A stretch of 64,000 bases of DNA, from NCBI RefSeq assembly GCF_030247185.1, contig NC_080571.1, positions 230,967,666-231,031,665 on the forward strand, read 5' to 3'. Positions 11,435 through 23,921 of the stretch are shown here, one piece after another (within the stretch, counting starts at the first letter, position 1; each line of letters starts with the position of its first letter). The notes under the pieces were generated by a model. The model had not been told where the DNA came from and ran no database searches. It worked only from the letters and a program-made list of their open reading frames with translations. Origin of the DNA: Malaya genurostris. Taxonomy: Eukaryota > Arthropoda > Insecta > Diptera > Culicidae. Made by a program: the position numbers and the translations under genes.

Positions 11435-12686
11435 TCGGAACGACCGAAATTAGCTCTGCGCCTAATTCGTATTACTGTTTTTGAATTAGTTGATTTTAAC
11501 AACAAAATTTCCAAAATAACTATAAAATTAGTTAAAATTGAGAATTTACTTTACTGAAAAAAACTCTTATTTTTAAAGAATGTATTTAGTTGGCGAATAT
11601 ACTGGACACAAACCAGCAATACTTCAATCCAACACGAAATTCTCATTGACAACTAATTTTGTTATTAAAATCAGAAAATTTGTTTCTATTTATCTATCAC
11701 CATCATTGCTGAAGGACAGCACAAATAAAACCAAAATGATATTGGTTATATTAACAAGTTTATTAGCCAAAAATATATGAGAAGTGTCAAAGCTAAACAA
11801 TCTAAAAAAGCTAAAAATGACAGTCTTGTTGAAACTGCTTGCAAATTGTTTTGATGTTTTTAGCATGTGTTACGATATATCCATATATAAATTTCTAAAC
11901 CGATTTGTAAAAATGACGTAAACTCTTAGTGGAAAGTTTATTCGTTCAGAATTTGTGCGTATTTGAAGTGATTGTGCGTAAAAATGTTTTTACGCGGAAC
12001 AGTGAAGTGAGTTTCGAATGTTGCACTCTAATTGTATATGTTAAATGATGTTTTTTGTATCTTCCAACATTCCGGGCTACGCCGTCCGGTGCGCTACTTG
12101 TATTCGGTTTTTGTTTTCCGAGTGCTCAAAGTTTTCAGTGAGAGAGTCGATTTCGCGAAGTCGAATGAAGAAAACAGCGATTTAGGAGAAAAATTGTCAA
12201 AAAGGAGTTTATGTTTCATTTATGTTTTTTTCTCCAATACAATATCGTATTTATACCTGCCAATATAGAAAAGACAACCGCGACTGAAATTTTTTTCGGT
12301 AGTAGTGTGGTGTGCCATCTAGTGGCTAGTAGTCATTACGGTGTTAACGTTTTTTCGGCGACAGTGCGCCACATAGCTGCAAATTGCAGAAGCCAATTCA
12401 ACCATTTATGTTGGTTGAAAACAACGTTTTATTTATCTAATTCAACTAAAAAATTAGTTGAATGGAAACGAAGTGTGCCTTAGCTAAGAAATGACAGCAC
12501 GTTTAATTGGTGAATTCAACTAAAAAAATAGCAATTTCAACAAATATCTTATTATTATTAAGGGATTAGAATTAAAAAATATAAATTAGCAAAAGTAAGA
12601 TTTTTTTGTTGTCTCAAAAAATAACTAACTAAAATCAGAAAATCAACTAATTTTTTCGCTAAAATGCTGATTTCGGTCTTTCCGTG
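11435..12686 (+). mobile_element. Unrecognised TIR element, copy A
   Basis: About 1252 bp, nearly identical by eye to copy B at 13305-14567. The right end reads as the complement of CACGGAAAGACCGAAATCAG and is followed by TA (12687-12688). The left end, CGGAACGACCGAAATTAG, has lost its first bases. Similarity between the ends continues inward as AATTAGTTGATTTT-like blocks. It holds only short frames (66-90 aa) matching nothing known, so it is probably non-autonomous. It sits in BEL gag with a TA duplication. Confidence 0.8.
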
Positions 12687-12688
12687 TA

Positions 12689-13302
12689 CCTAACCAATCT
12701 TTCGTGAGTTGGTTTTTGTCCTCCGGTATCTTATCTCTCAGAATTTTCATTTTCCTTTTACTTTCATGGACTTGTCGTCGGATCTTATTTTTCTTGTCCA
12801 AAAAAAATTCGCTCAACGGCTAATTGACGTTTTAGCGGCTCCCGCTCTTGATTAAACTTACTTTCCTGCATCTTTCTTGCTAAAGCGAGTTCCTTCTCGC
12901 GCATCTCCTTCTCCGCTTGCAACTGTCTCCCATTCCATTCCAACTCCATTTCAATTCGCATAGCCCGAAGTTGCATGTTCTCGGCCAACGCCTTTTCTTT
13001 AGCCATTCTTTCATTTTCTAACCGTTTTCGTATCTCATCCGATACTGTAGACCCTTGCTCGAGTCCCTTTTCAGGTTCCGGATCACTTTTTGGCTTCTTC
13101 GTTGTTTTCTTTTGCTTCGGCACTCTTAGTAACTGAGAACACTTCGGACAATGCCAATCCACGTTGTTGACTTCCTCCGTGACTCCAGCACATCTGAAAT
13201 GTGCCCAAAGCATACACATCCCGCATTCCACCATATGAGAATCCTCTTCAGATAACCCATTGCAAATCAAACAGCTGACGGAAACGTCTTCATTCGGTAA
13301 GC
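12689..13302 (-). pseudogene. BEL/Pao gag N-terminus with PHD-like finger
   Basis: The frame from 13270 reads CLICNGLSEEDSHMVECGMC, then WAHFRCAGVTEEV and WHCPKCSQLL, a Cys4-His-Cys3 PHD-like zinc finger known at the gag N-terminus of some insect BEL elements. A long charged coiled-coil-like stretch follows (ERMAKEKALAENMQLRAMRI, about 70 residues of E/K/R/Q/A/M). A frameshift near 12785 precedes the insertion of copy A. The upstream end is cut by copy B. Confidence 0.85.
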
Positions 13303-13304
13303 TA

Positions 13305-14567
13305 CACGGAACGACCGAAATTAGTTCTGCGCCTAATTCGTATTACTGTTTTTGAATTAGTTAATTAGTTGATTTTAACAACAAAATTTCCAAAATAACT
13401 ATAAAACTAGTTAAAATTGAGAATTTACTTTGCTGAAAAAAAACTCTTATTTTTAGACAATGTGTTTAGTTGGCGAATATTCTGGACACAAACCAGCAAT
13501 ATTTCAATCCAACGCGAAATTCTCATTGACAACTAATTTCGTTATTACAATGAGAAAATTTGTTTCTATTTATCTATCATCGTCATTACTGAAGGACAGC
13601 ACAAAGAAAACAAAAATGAAATTGGTTTTATTAACAAGTTTATTAGCCAAAAACTCATAAGAAGTGTCAAAGCAAAACAATCCATTAAAAAGCTAAAAAT
13701 GACAGTCTTGTTGAAACTGCTTGCAAATTGTTTAGATGTTTTTCGCATGTGTTACGATATATCCATATATAAATTTCTAAGCCGATGTGTAAAAATGACG
13801 TAAACTGTTAGTGGAAAGTGTATTTATTCAGAATTTGTGCACATTTGAAGCGATTGTGGGTAATAATGTTATTACGCGGAACAGTGAAGTGAGTTTCGAA
13901 TGTTGCACTCTAATTGTACACGTCAAATGATGCTTTTTGTATCTTCTAACATTCCGGGCTACGCCGTCCGGTGTACTACTCGTATTCAGTTTTTGTTTTT
14001 CGAGTGCACAAAGTTTTCAGTGAGAGAGTCGATTTTGCGAAGTCGAATGAAGAAAACAGCGATTTAGAAGTAAAATTTTCAAAAAGAAGTTTATGTTTCA
14101 TTTATGTCTTTTTATCCAATACAACATCGTATTTATACCTGCCAATATAGAAAAGACTACCGCGACTGAAATATTTTCCGGTAGTAGTGTGCCATCTAGT
14201 GGCTACTAGTCATTACGGTGTTAACGTTTTTTTTCGGTGAAAGTGCGCCACATAGCTGCAAATTGCAGAAGCCAATTCAACCATTTATGTTGGTTGAAAA
14301 CAACGTTTTATTTCTCTAATTCAACTAAAAAATTAATTGAATGGAAATGAAGTGTGCCTTAGCTAAGAAATGACAGCACGTTGAATTGGTGAATTCAACT
14401 AAAAAATAGCCATTTCAAAAATTATTTTATTATTATTAAGGGAATCAGAAATAAAAAAACTAAATTAGCAAAAGAAAGATTTTTTTTAGTTGTCTCAAAA
14501 AATAACTAACTAAAATCAGAAAATAAACTAATTTTTTCGCCAAAATGCTGATTTCGGTCTTTCCGTG
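13305..14567 (+). mobile_element. Unrecognised TIR element, copy B
   Basis: About 1263 bp with CACGGAACGACCGAAATTAG at the left end and the inverse of CACGGAAAGACCGAAATCAG at the right. Both are flanked by TA (13303-13304 and 14568-14569), the duplication typical of Tc1/mariner-like transposases. It has the same orientation and almost the same sequence as copy A, 600 bp away. It encodes no recognisable transposase. With this copy removed, the BEL gag reading can be continued towards the LTR. Confidence 0.85.
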
Positions 14568-14569
14568 TA

Positions 14570-14603
14570 GAGACCTTTTTGTTCGAAAACAAATCTTTGA
14601 TTT
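14570..14603 (-). other. BEL/Pao leader remnant (primer-site region)
   Basis: Only 34 bp separate copy B from the 5' LTR. On the minus strand it begins AAATCAAAGATTTG directly after the LTR, where the primer binding site should be. I cannot match it to a particular tRNA. Confidence 0.4.
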
Positions 14604-15219
14604 TGTTCGGAACTTGTAGAAAAAAAACCTCTTTGTATCAGCAGTTTACCTTTAGCAGATCAAAGCTATAAACGTTCAAATTTATTGGTATTAATAACTG
14701 TAGGGTAATTTAGTATTTTGAGACTTACATTTGTTTGTTTCCCCTTTTTAGTTTAACCTTTTTGTCACCTCCTTAGCGCAATTGTTCAAGTTGATACGAA
14801 TTAAACTACGAAAACGTGTTTTCCGTCTACAATGATAAGTATTTTATAACCTTTCCTAGTGAGAAATCCAATATATAAATCATATTTAACAATAAACTTT
14901 AAACTCACAGCTTCCAAAGATTTAAATTCCTTTGTCTCGCAAAGTCACGAGAAACCTACCAGTCGCTTACAATCGACGTTATGGTTCAAGAAACTATCTT
15001 TAACTGTCTTTTGAAACTAATCTGTTCTCCTTCTATCTACGATTTATTTTTCATTATTTCCTCTATCTGACATTTGCTGCTAATTTACATCCTTTCACTT
15101 CTTACTTTGCCCTCATCACTTTGTTTGTTGTCATGCCCTATCCGCACTATCATACCTCACTCATGAGGGACATCTCTGCATCTGTTTTCCCGCAGGGCAG
15201 ACGCACGGGGGGACTAACA
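14604..15219 (-). repeat. BEL/Pao 5' LTR
   Basis: This is the partner of 4178-4792, 616 bp, with TG...CA ends. It is followed by ATAAC (15220-15224), the duplicate of 4173-4177. It would hold the element's promoter and polyadenylation signals. Confidence 0.92.
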
Positions 15220-15224
15220 ATAAC
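15220..15224. repeat. Target site duplication, right (ATAAC)
   Basis: Identical to 4173-4177 on the other side of the BEL element. Confidence 0.85.
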
Positions 15225-17340
15225 CGAGTAGTATACGAATTGAATTGACAAATTTTATTGACATTAACATAAGTACCCCGGGAATGTTTCATGAAGGCAA
15301 GACTGAAAAAAGATATTCTTCCTCTGATATGAACACTTACTAATTCCTTACCACTATAAATACTGGTATGACAGATACGAGAAGTATCTTAATCGCACAA
15401 GGTTTTCAATGGAATATTATTTTCCTGACAACAGAAGGCTGTTCATCATCATAACTACATTCGTACTGTACAATAACTTTTGCACGTAAAATAATGGACA
15501 AATGTTTCAGATTTTTCTTGAGTTCATCTTCACCACCACTTCAGAAGCCTTCCAGGTCGGAGCTCGAACGTACCGTAACTGGCTTGTAAAACCAACGCCG
15601 TAAGCATTGAACCGCCAACCCGGGCCAATTTTATATTATGTAGGTACGTGAAAAAACTCCCTTCCTTACTTTTTATTATTAATTTTTTTTAGACTTGGTT
15701 TCGAAAGCATTAGTAAACTTTTTAGCTTTGCTTCTACTCCAATGCTGCTTTTATTGACGTGTCAGTCAAAATTTGGACCAATTCGCGACTTACAACCTTG
15801 ACGCTCCCACAAATCAGTTTGCACAATCGCCTTGGGAAGAGCTCTGACGTCTTTAGGGAAGTACAGTAGATTCTATACTGATGGACGAGTTTTGCTCGGA
15901 GTTTGGCCGATCTGCGACAATCCTGTCAGGAACTCTCAGGAAACTGTCATACCATTTTGTAAGGCTTTAAATAACCTTTCCAATGGTACCACGTTGTTGG
16001 AAATCGGATGTAAATTGATCCGCGTTACACATATAAATTTACAAAAACAAAAATTTACTTACAAACGCCAACAAACGTTCTCCAGTACAAACGACAGCCC
16101 AAAAAGACCTGAAATTACGTCGATATATGGGTGACCTAATACTCCACCAAAATCACTATAGATGTTGCCACTGTACGTGGTGCCAAATGGGTTTTGTCCC
16201 GGTTTGACGGTTCAATGCTTAGAAGAGGCTGTACTCAATTCTAACCTAGTTGGCAACTCTCAGATTTCATCTTATCTTCTTACAAAACACAAATCGCACA
16301 ACCGCAGCAATACCCAATTTGTAGAAACAACCCAGTCTAGTGCCAGTTTAGTGAAGGGTTGCCATGCTGATATTTCAACTGCACTGCTATCTTTTTTTCG
16401 CCTGCGATGATGACAAAACAATGGCGAAATATTTAAATTACAGTTTGAAGATTTGTAGAGCATAAGCAATCACCAGCAACCGAGCTTAACAACTATCTTG
16501 AGGTTTTTACGAATAAAGAATGCTCATAAGCGGCCAGCCTGGTTTTCTCACGATCAGTGGACCAGAATTCTCTTGGCACCCACAAAAACAGTGGAAGTAC
16601 ATAGAAAATGGAAGACTGTTTTTCTTTTCCTCTACTCTCCAGTGGATCGTTTTACTGCATCACAACCCCAGAAGTGCACTTTCGTAAACAACGAACAAGG
16701 AAATATTCAAATCTGACTATCTGTCTACACGTTAACCGCTCACTTGAAGGTATAACTTTTTCTGGGTGTGTGTGTGTATGTAAATATGAACATTCTGGAA
16801 CTGCTTTCCCGGCTGCAGTTTTTTTCTAGTGTTCCTGTCCACGGGGAGGCACTCTTCTTCTCGACTGTCTTTCCGTAATTCCCTCAATCAGCAGCAGCAG
16901 CAGCAGTGGAAGCTCGTCGTTGAAAGCGTTATCTCTAAACCCGGGTAATTTGACACGAACTTTGAGGTTTTAAGATGCAGCTCGTTCGAGTGTTGTCTGT
17001 TGCTTACGTGCTATGATAGAGTGGATACTCCAGCGGGGAAGCTGTGTCAGCATATCAAAGACGTGGCTTCAGCTCGAAACTTAGGAGAAACCAGCTTCTC
17101 AGTGATGAATCAGTATGGCTGTTCGTTATGCACTCGTACGGACAATTTGTTTGATTGATAGTGGATTTCAAGTAGTTTGAGATGCCAGAAATGCAATGCA
17201 ATGCAAGTTATTACCGCAGTCGTTGTTTCAGCAAAGCTAATTTTGTTGAGCCCTACGAAAAACGTTTATTCAAGACAGAGATAAATTTCAGTTTTATTTG
17301 CCTCTTCATAAGCCAGTAAAACTCAAACGACCTTTCAGAG
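15225..17340. other. No recognisable gene; CAG and TG tracts
   Basis: Short open frames (100 aa or less) match nothing I know. A (CAG)6 run lies at 16889-16906 and a short TG run near 16768. A tRNA-like SINE piece is described separately. Confidence 0.5.
15540..15626 (-). mobile_element. tRNA-like SINE head
   Basis: On the minus strand TTGGCGGTTCAATGC resembles an A box. About 45 bp further, ACGTTCGAGCTCC resembles a B box, and the whole has the length and layout of a tRNA. It does not form a clean cloverleaf by eye, so I read it as a SINE head or a decayed tRNA gene. Its sequence differs from the SINEs at 22.9 and 29.8 kb. Confidence 0.45.
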
Positions 17341-18700
17341 TCTATTGTATGGAACCTATCAATTCATTAATTTATCAACCGATTTTCACAAACTATGATG
17401 CAAATGAAAGGTCTTCAAATTTTATCTATTCTTTATGTCTAGATATCCAGATCCGACTTCCAGTTATGGTAGAACAGTGCGATAAGTGAAAATGTTCAAT
17501 TTCATGAGTGTTTTTTCACAAGTAGTGTCGAAATGAGGTGCAAATTTGTATATTGTAAATTGTATTGGTAAATTCATCTAGTTGGCAGATTTTGTTAGCT
17601 AGTGGATATATAAACCTACTTCCAAAGACTACTAGATCCCGGTTTTTGCTTCCGAAAGCACCGATAATATTGAAGAAATGCTTCAAAAACTGAACTCGCC
17701 TCGATTTCTCAGCAACGGTTAAACCGGTTTTCATAAATCTTAGTTCAAACTAAAGCTCTCGTTGTCTTTAAAAATACATGGCAATTTCATCCAGATCCTA
17801 CTTCCGGTTCCGAAATTATATGGCGATGAGTGTCAAATCTTTCAACCCGTCATACAAAATGACGATTCAAAACCGGTACTGATCCGTACGTGCTGGTACG
17901 GAAGAAGAAAGCAGCGCCGCCTTTGGGATCGAAGCACACATGTTTTCAATGCTTTGATGTTTAGTTGAAATGGCATGCATTGGAATCTTATGCTTCGCGA
18001 TGTATATGAAATTTCAGCTGTCAATAAAAAACAGTCAATAATATTTACATATATGTTATAATTACAAATGATTATATTGATAATAAAAACAGAAATAGAA
18101 TGAATGCAATATATTATTCGCTGAACTTATTATATGTTGGTCAAAATACCTTACCGTCATAAAATGTACGACACAGATAAGTACGAAATTTTCAAAGCAA
18201 AGATTTTATAACTATTTGAACCTGGCTATTTGATAGCCGCAAAAAAAATTTACGACCGTGCCGATCTCCGGGTTCCCACTCTGGAATTAGATTGTCAAAA
18301 GCTCCATCGGAACTTGCATTGATTTCTCATGAAAAATACTACTTGTTTGAATCTAAGTTTGTGAAAATCGGTCATGCCATCTCTGAAAAAAGTGAGTGAC
18401 ATTTTTTCACTTTTTTGGTGCATATCACTCTGTAATTCCGAAACCGGAAGTCGGATCAGGATAAACTTCAACAGCAGCCTATGGGGCCTTAAGACCTTTC
18501 GTTTAAACTAAGTTTGTAAAATCAGTTCAGCCATCTCTGAAAAATTGTGTGACATTATTTGTGACATACACATGCAGACATTTTGTGATCTCGATGAATT
18601 GAGTCGAATGGTATATGAAACTAGGCCCTCTGGGGCCTCCGTTCAAAAGTCGGCTTTCACAGTGATTGCATAGTCTTTCTAAATGAGAAAGGCAAAACTC
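17340..18700. mobile_element. Fold-back-type repeat with opposed ~160-bp units
   Basis: The left part (to about 17860) has units in one sense (AGATCCGACTTCC, CTCAGCAACGGTTAAACCGG). The right part (18230-18700) has them in the other (GTGAAAATCGGTCATGCC, CGGAAGTCGGATC). The right end carries the module common to this family, CGATGAATTGAGTCGAATGG then GATTGCATAGTCTTTC and GAGAAAGGCAAAA. A segment at about 17520-17900 is also found, inverted, at 40720-40980. Confidence 0.6.
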
Positions 18701-19411
18701 CAAAAATTTTAGGAAATTGATGATATTGGAATCGTAATACGATCAATATAATTTAATGTTTAAAGATGATTTCATGCAAATGTTGGCAACGGCTCCGCTT
18801 TAGATGGTCCATGCGCAAGGTTCGAATTTGGCACACTCTCTCCAACATATCGGTCGGTATTTAACAAATAAATGCTTCAATATTGGCTTCCAGTGCGTCA
18901 ATCGTTACTTAACTTTTTCATTGCCATAAGATGTCCAGGACGAAATATGTCAGTATGTTATAACACAATATTTTAGCTATTGTGAGTGTAAAGTAAGAGA
19001 ATATCACCAGAAAAACATAGCAGGATGCATAAGTTTCCTATAATTTCATGGGATATATTCTCCCCTATAATTCTCAGAAATAAATAAACGTCGAGTTGGG
19101 TTGATTATATCGTAATTTAATTTATTGCTTTAATTACTTATATTATCAGAATAGTTAAATAAATAGTTAGTGATGGTTTTCTACGAAACGATTTCGTGTA
19201 CTTGTGGACGTTGCACATAACACATTTATTATGTGTTCTGTTTTCTATACGTCGTTTTGCACAAACTTTCGTTCGATTGACAGTTCTTTTTTTTTATTCG
19301 TTCAGAAAGCCTTGGAAATAAGTTTTTTTAACATTCAGTAAAAAACATCAATTTAATAATAACTAATCGAAATCGATAATGATTTTTGTAGAAGAAAAAA
19401 ATGTTTCCCCA
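18701..19411. other. No recognisable gene
   Basis: A+T-rich sequence without supported features. Confidence 0.5.
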
Positions 19412-19580
19412 TGAACGTTAAGGGGTTAACATGGCACAACACGTTAAAACACACGGGCCCAAAACATGAGATAAACTGTTCACCGAAGGCTGCTCTCAAT
19501 TTGGGCATTGTTCGCGTGCCGTGTGGGATGTGGCACCGTCTTGTTGAAACCATATGTCAGGCATGTCCAATTATTTCATT
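19412..19580 (-). pseudogene. DDE transposase fragment, second-Asp region
   Basis: On the minus strand DIWFQQDGATSHTA is followed, after a frame change, by LRAAFGEQFISCFGPV. WFQQDGAT(C/S)HTA surrounds the second catalytic Asp in a common group of insect mariner-like (DDE) transposases, and the next motif follows it in that family. It looks like the continuation of the fragment at 21225-21690, moved away by about 1.6 kb of inserted sequence. Confidence 0.75.
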
Positions 19581-20240
19581 TTTTGATGTGATGTGATGTG
19601 AAGTGAAGCAACCATTAGTTCAAGGACTTGCCAGTGGATGCGGGTAGACTTACAGTAGACCCGATACGACCCATCCATTCACCTTCTTACTATAGCTGTT
19701 ACCGAAAAGCGAACAAAAAGGGTTGGGCGGATATGTAAGTAGAGTCACTTACTCGTATTCCGCGGCATAAAAGATGCCCTTCCAACCATAATATACACTA
19801 TGGACTATGCACTATGGATGCAGCATATCGCTATACATGCTTGAACCCGCCTGATGGTTTGTTTGACTCATTTCAAACCTTCAGAAGGAAACAAGTTTCC
19901 TTCAAGTGACTTGGGCTGGCTATCCAGAATCTCTCGTCCAGTCATCAATTCGTCCGATGCCCTGGTGCTCCCTCCTCTTTACGTCCCCGTGATAAATGTT
20001 TTATATTGATAAATACAAGGAAACATAGTGTAATGAAATTAATATAACATAAAATGACATAATAGATTACAAAATAATGTAATATAATATAATTTAACAC
20101 AATATAATATAATTTAATATAATTTAACATTATATAATACAATGTCATACAATATAATATAATATACCATTATTAACTGTTATTTTGTATATTGTTTTAT
20201 AATATATTATTTACGAAACAATATACAAAATAAGAGTGTC

Positions 20241-21224
<984 letters not shown>

Positions 21225-21250
<26 letters not shown>

Positions 21251-21690
21251 CGCATGTCCGATTCTTTTATTTTGGGCAAAAACTCGTCAATCATGATAGC
21301 ACTCGCCATTCACAGTAAAATACCGCCCCTCGTCGCCTTTGATGCCACCGACCCATAATCCACACCAAACAGTGACTTTTTTGGGATGCATTGGTAGTTC
21401 TTGTAATGCTTCTGGCTCGCCTTCACTCCAAATCCGGCAATTTTACTTACTGACGTATCCATTCAACTAGAAATGAGCTTCGTTACTGAACACAATTTTT
21501 TGATAAAAAAGTGGATCTTCCTTCAACTTTGGCAGTGCCCATTCACCAAATGTAAGATGTTGTAAGTCGATTCATGATTAAATTATAGACCAAACTGAAC
21601 AAGCAATGATACAAGACACGATTCACGCGTGATCTATCAAAAACAGTGTTGCCAAAAAGATACCAGCAAAAGAATCACCCTTTAGTTTCC
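21225..21690 (-). pseudogene. DDE transposase fragment with 5' end of its element
   Basis: On the minus strand the reading gives LTFGEWALPKLKEDPLFYQK, IVFSNEAHF-LNGYVSK, NCRIWSE, HPKKVTVWCGLWVGGIKG and VNGECY, the first-Asp region of the same family as 19412-19580. The catalytic Asp of FSDEAHF is Asn here, and stops replace Trp or Gln at two points. Just upstream, AGGGTGATTCTTTTGCTGG looks like the element's terminal sequence, and an ATG-led start (MNRLTTS) runs straight into LTFGEW, so about 150 residues of the N-terminus are deleted. Confidence 0.78.
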
Positions 21691-22892
21691 TAAAGTTCAA
21701 CTTCTATCGCCGACCATTCTTTGTATCACGGCACCGACTTTCTCAACCATTCTGCATAGAATGTTGAACTATTTTTGTAGTGTTCACCTTCATCATTATT
21801 GCATGTAAATTTTTATATACCTTGACGTCAATTACGAAATTTATTTAGAATTTAGAAATTATTTTTAGAAAAACACATAAAAACAAATTATGCAAAATAT
21901 GGTCCAGTCGATCGAATGAAATTATTTTGATGAAAATGAAGTTTCTGTAAAAATTTCACTGTCAGTGTGTTCCAAATCATTCAATTGACTTTTGTGGTCA
22001 TAATCAAATGAGATCCACTGGATTAATCGTCAATTGAATAACCATACCTAGTAATTTGAGGTTTCGCTTGCTCCGTTTAAAGAACGAATGAACCCACCTG
22101 TTTCTCTGTCTCAGCCGCCGACAGTGAACAAGTGTGAATGAATAATTTTTGAATTTTTTCGTATGCATTGAGATGTATTATTATAGTAATATTATAAGTA
22201 TTAAAAATGAAGATTAGAAGAGAACGAAATAAATTTAAGTACATTCTGTGATTGACCGTTCATTTATTATCTTGAACCATTTATTCATTTCATCTTGAAC
22301 CAACTGAATATTCACCGGGAGCTCTCTCATTTGATAGGCGCTCTCTCAGTCAATTGAAAGAGATGTCTGTTATTTCAATGGAGAAACTGACGTCGGTTTA
22401 ACTAAGTTTCAATTGACTGTGCACCGGACGAAGAACTGAGTGTTGCCCATTCAGTATGTCAGTGAGCGGTGTATGTATTTTGTATGAAGTATAGTACAGT
22501 TAACTGATCGTCTGTGTATACTCGATTTGAATTGAATGAAATTAAATTCAATTTTACGGCACTGGTCACTACAATCAGTAATACCAACACCTTGATCTTA
22601 TTATGACTAAAAATTGAATTTCATGTTAGTTTAGTCGTAGAAGTAATGCATTTATATTTCTTATCTACTTTTGCTTTACGAAATAAATCAAGAAATGAAT
22701 GAATTCATTTACCAGAGCGATAATCGTCAACAAACGTCGAGGACATTATTTACTGTACGCACAGATTGGCAGATGACTACAGAATCAAAACAACAGCTGA
22801 AATAACTGTTCGAGTAGTACACAGATAGTAAAGATATGTACATGTTGAAATGTGTGGCGACTTGTCGATCTTGCTTTTGAAATATGTGTTGT
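21691..22892. other. No recognisable gene
   Basis: A+T-rich sequence with several CAATTGA and ATTGAATGAAATT-type motifs. I see no coding or RNA feature. Confidence 0.5.
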
Positions 22893-23048
22893 GGGGACGG
22901 GTGTAGCGTGATGGGTAAGTCGATGCCTTTCACACAGCCCACCAGGGTTCAATTCCCAACCCCGCACATAGGGTTAGAAAATTTTTCTGGCCCGAAGAGA
23001 CGAATTACCTTAAGGTTTAAACCTCTATAATAGAAACAAAATAAAAAT
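22893..23048 (+). mobile_element. tRNA-related SINE
   Basis: GGGGACGGGTGTAGCGTGAT and GGGTAAGTCGATGCC include an A-box-like stretch. The B box GGTTCAATTCC is at 22946-22956. A tail with CCCGAAGAGACGAATTACC and TTAAGG leads to an A-rich end. It shares head and tail with the minus-strand copy at 29757-29899. This is the layout of tRNA-related mosquito SINEs such as Feilai; I do not claim the exact family. Confidence 0.8.
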
Positions 23049-23706
23049 ATGTGTTGTAGTATAATGAAAAGGAAGGATTTCTTGAAATTTTGCCTTGCAA
23101 ACAATAAAATTGAATTCGATAAGAATTGTTTTGTTTATTCTTGTACTTTCAAAAACCTGCATTAATCCTAGCGGTATACCCATGCTTTTCTCCTGTCACT
23201 TACATTCTTATGTGTAACACTGCGATATTCTTCAAAATACTTACTTTTGATTATTGAGCTTGAGCGGCCACCCCTGGTTGCTACTCCGTTACTGATCAGG
23301 ATCAGCTGATGTTGCACAGAGAAATTCTGGGAGATCAAACCTGCGAATGGCAAATCAACCTTCAATGTGCAACTTTTGATAACCTCTGAGTTAACTGATT
23401 AGTACCGGCGCCGGTTAGATATGGTTGTAGGTCCGCTTAGGGATAGGAAGGTATGTTAGTCCAGCACTTGATGTTACTAGTTACTTGGTCGTATATATTA
23501 CTGCGCACTTGGGAAAATGATATTTGTTAGTAGAAAATTGTTTTCATTAAAAATTAAATGATGTCAAAGTAGCTCTGATCGACATGATAATTATAATTAG
23601 TTAATACGATAGTTAATAGTTAATGCGTATACACAAATAGTTAGTAAGAAATACTTCGCCTTATGCAAACAGGAGGGCTATCTGGTGGTTTATGTTCGAA
23701 AAAGCT
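23049..23706. other. No recognisable gene
   Basis: No supported feature, except that weak Arf-like similarity (a LLFA motif on the minus strand near 23665) may extend the pseudogene to the right. Confidence 0.5.
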
Positions 23707-23921
23707 TCGTTCGCGATCATTAGAATCAACCACAAAAATTAATCCTTGAGTGTTTTGAAAATAATGACACCATAAAGATCGAATTTTATCCTGACCGCCT
23801 ACATCTCAGACAGTAAAGCAAATATTCTTATACTCCACTGATTTCACATTGAAATCGATCATAGGAATAGTTGTCACAACTTTAGTTTATACAGGATAGT
23901 TGTTTTACCAGCCGCATCCAA
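23707..23921 (-). pseudogene. Arf1-type GTPase pseudogene fragment
   Basis: On the minus strand the reading is LDAAGKTTILYKLKL (G1 box), a frameshift with loss of about three codons, then VTTIPMIDFNVKSVEYKNIC, a stop in place of the Trp before DVGGQDKI (G3 box), then YFQNTQGLIFVVDSNDRER. This is ADP-ribosylation factor 1 or a close paralogue, a small GTPase of Golgi coat recruitment. The N-terminus and the C-terminal half are missing. About 70 codons are contiguous with no intron, so a retroposed copy is likely. Its 5' side abuts a Jockey LINE fragment with no spacer. Confidence 0.88.

Larger units (their letters stand above)
4178..15219 (-). mobile_element. BEL/Pao LTR retrotransposon with nested insertions
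   Basis: Two near-identical ~615-bp LTRs face the same way and are flanked by a 5-bp ATAAC duplication. Between them the minus strand encodes, in order from right to left, gag with a PHD-like finger, gag with zinc knuckles, aspartic protease, reverse transcriptase (YVDD), RNase H, integrase and a C-terminal tail. Protease before reverse transcriptase and integrase last is the BEL/Pao order. Every coding segment carries stops or frameshifts, so the copy is dead. The gag region is split by two copies of a TIR element (11435-12686 and 13305-14567) and by a 1.5-kb insert with a mariner relic. The LTRs differ at more than ten positions by eye, so the insertion is not very recent. Confidence 0.93.

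Noticed and set aside
22893..23048. Functional tRNA gene
   Set aside because: A and B boxes are present, but the head does not fold as a tRNA by eye, and the tail and second copy show it is a SINE.
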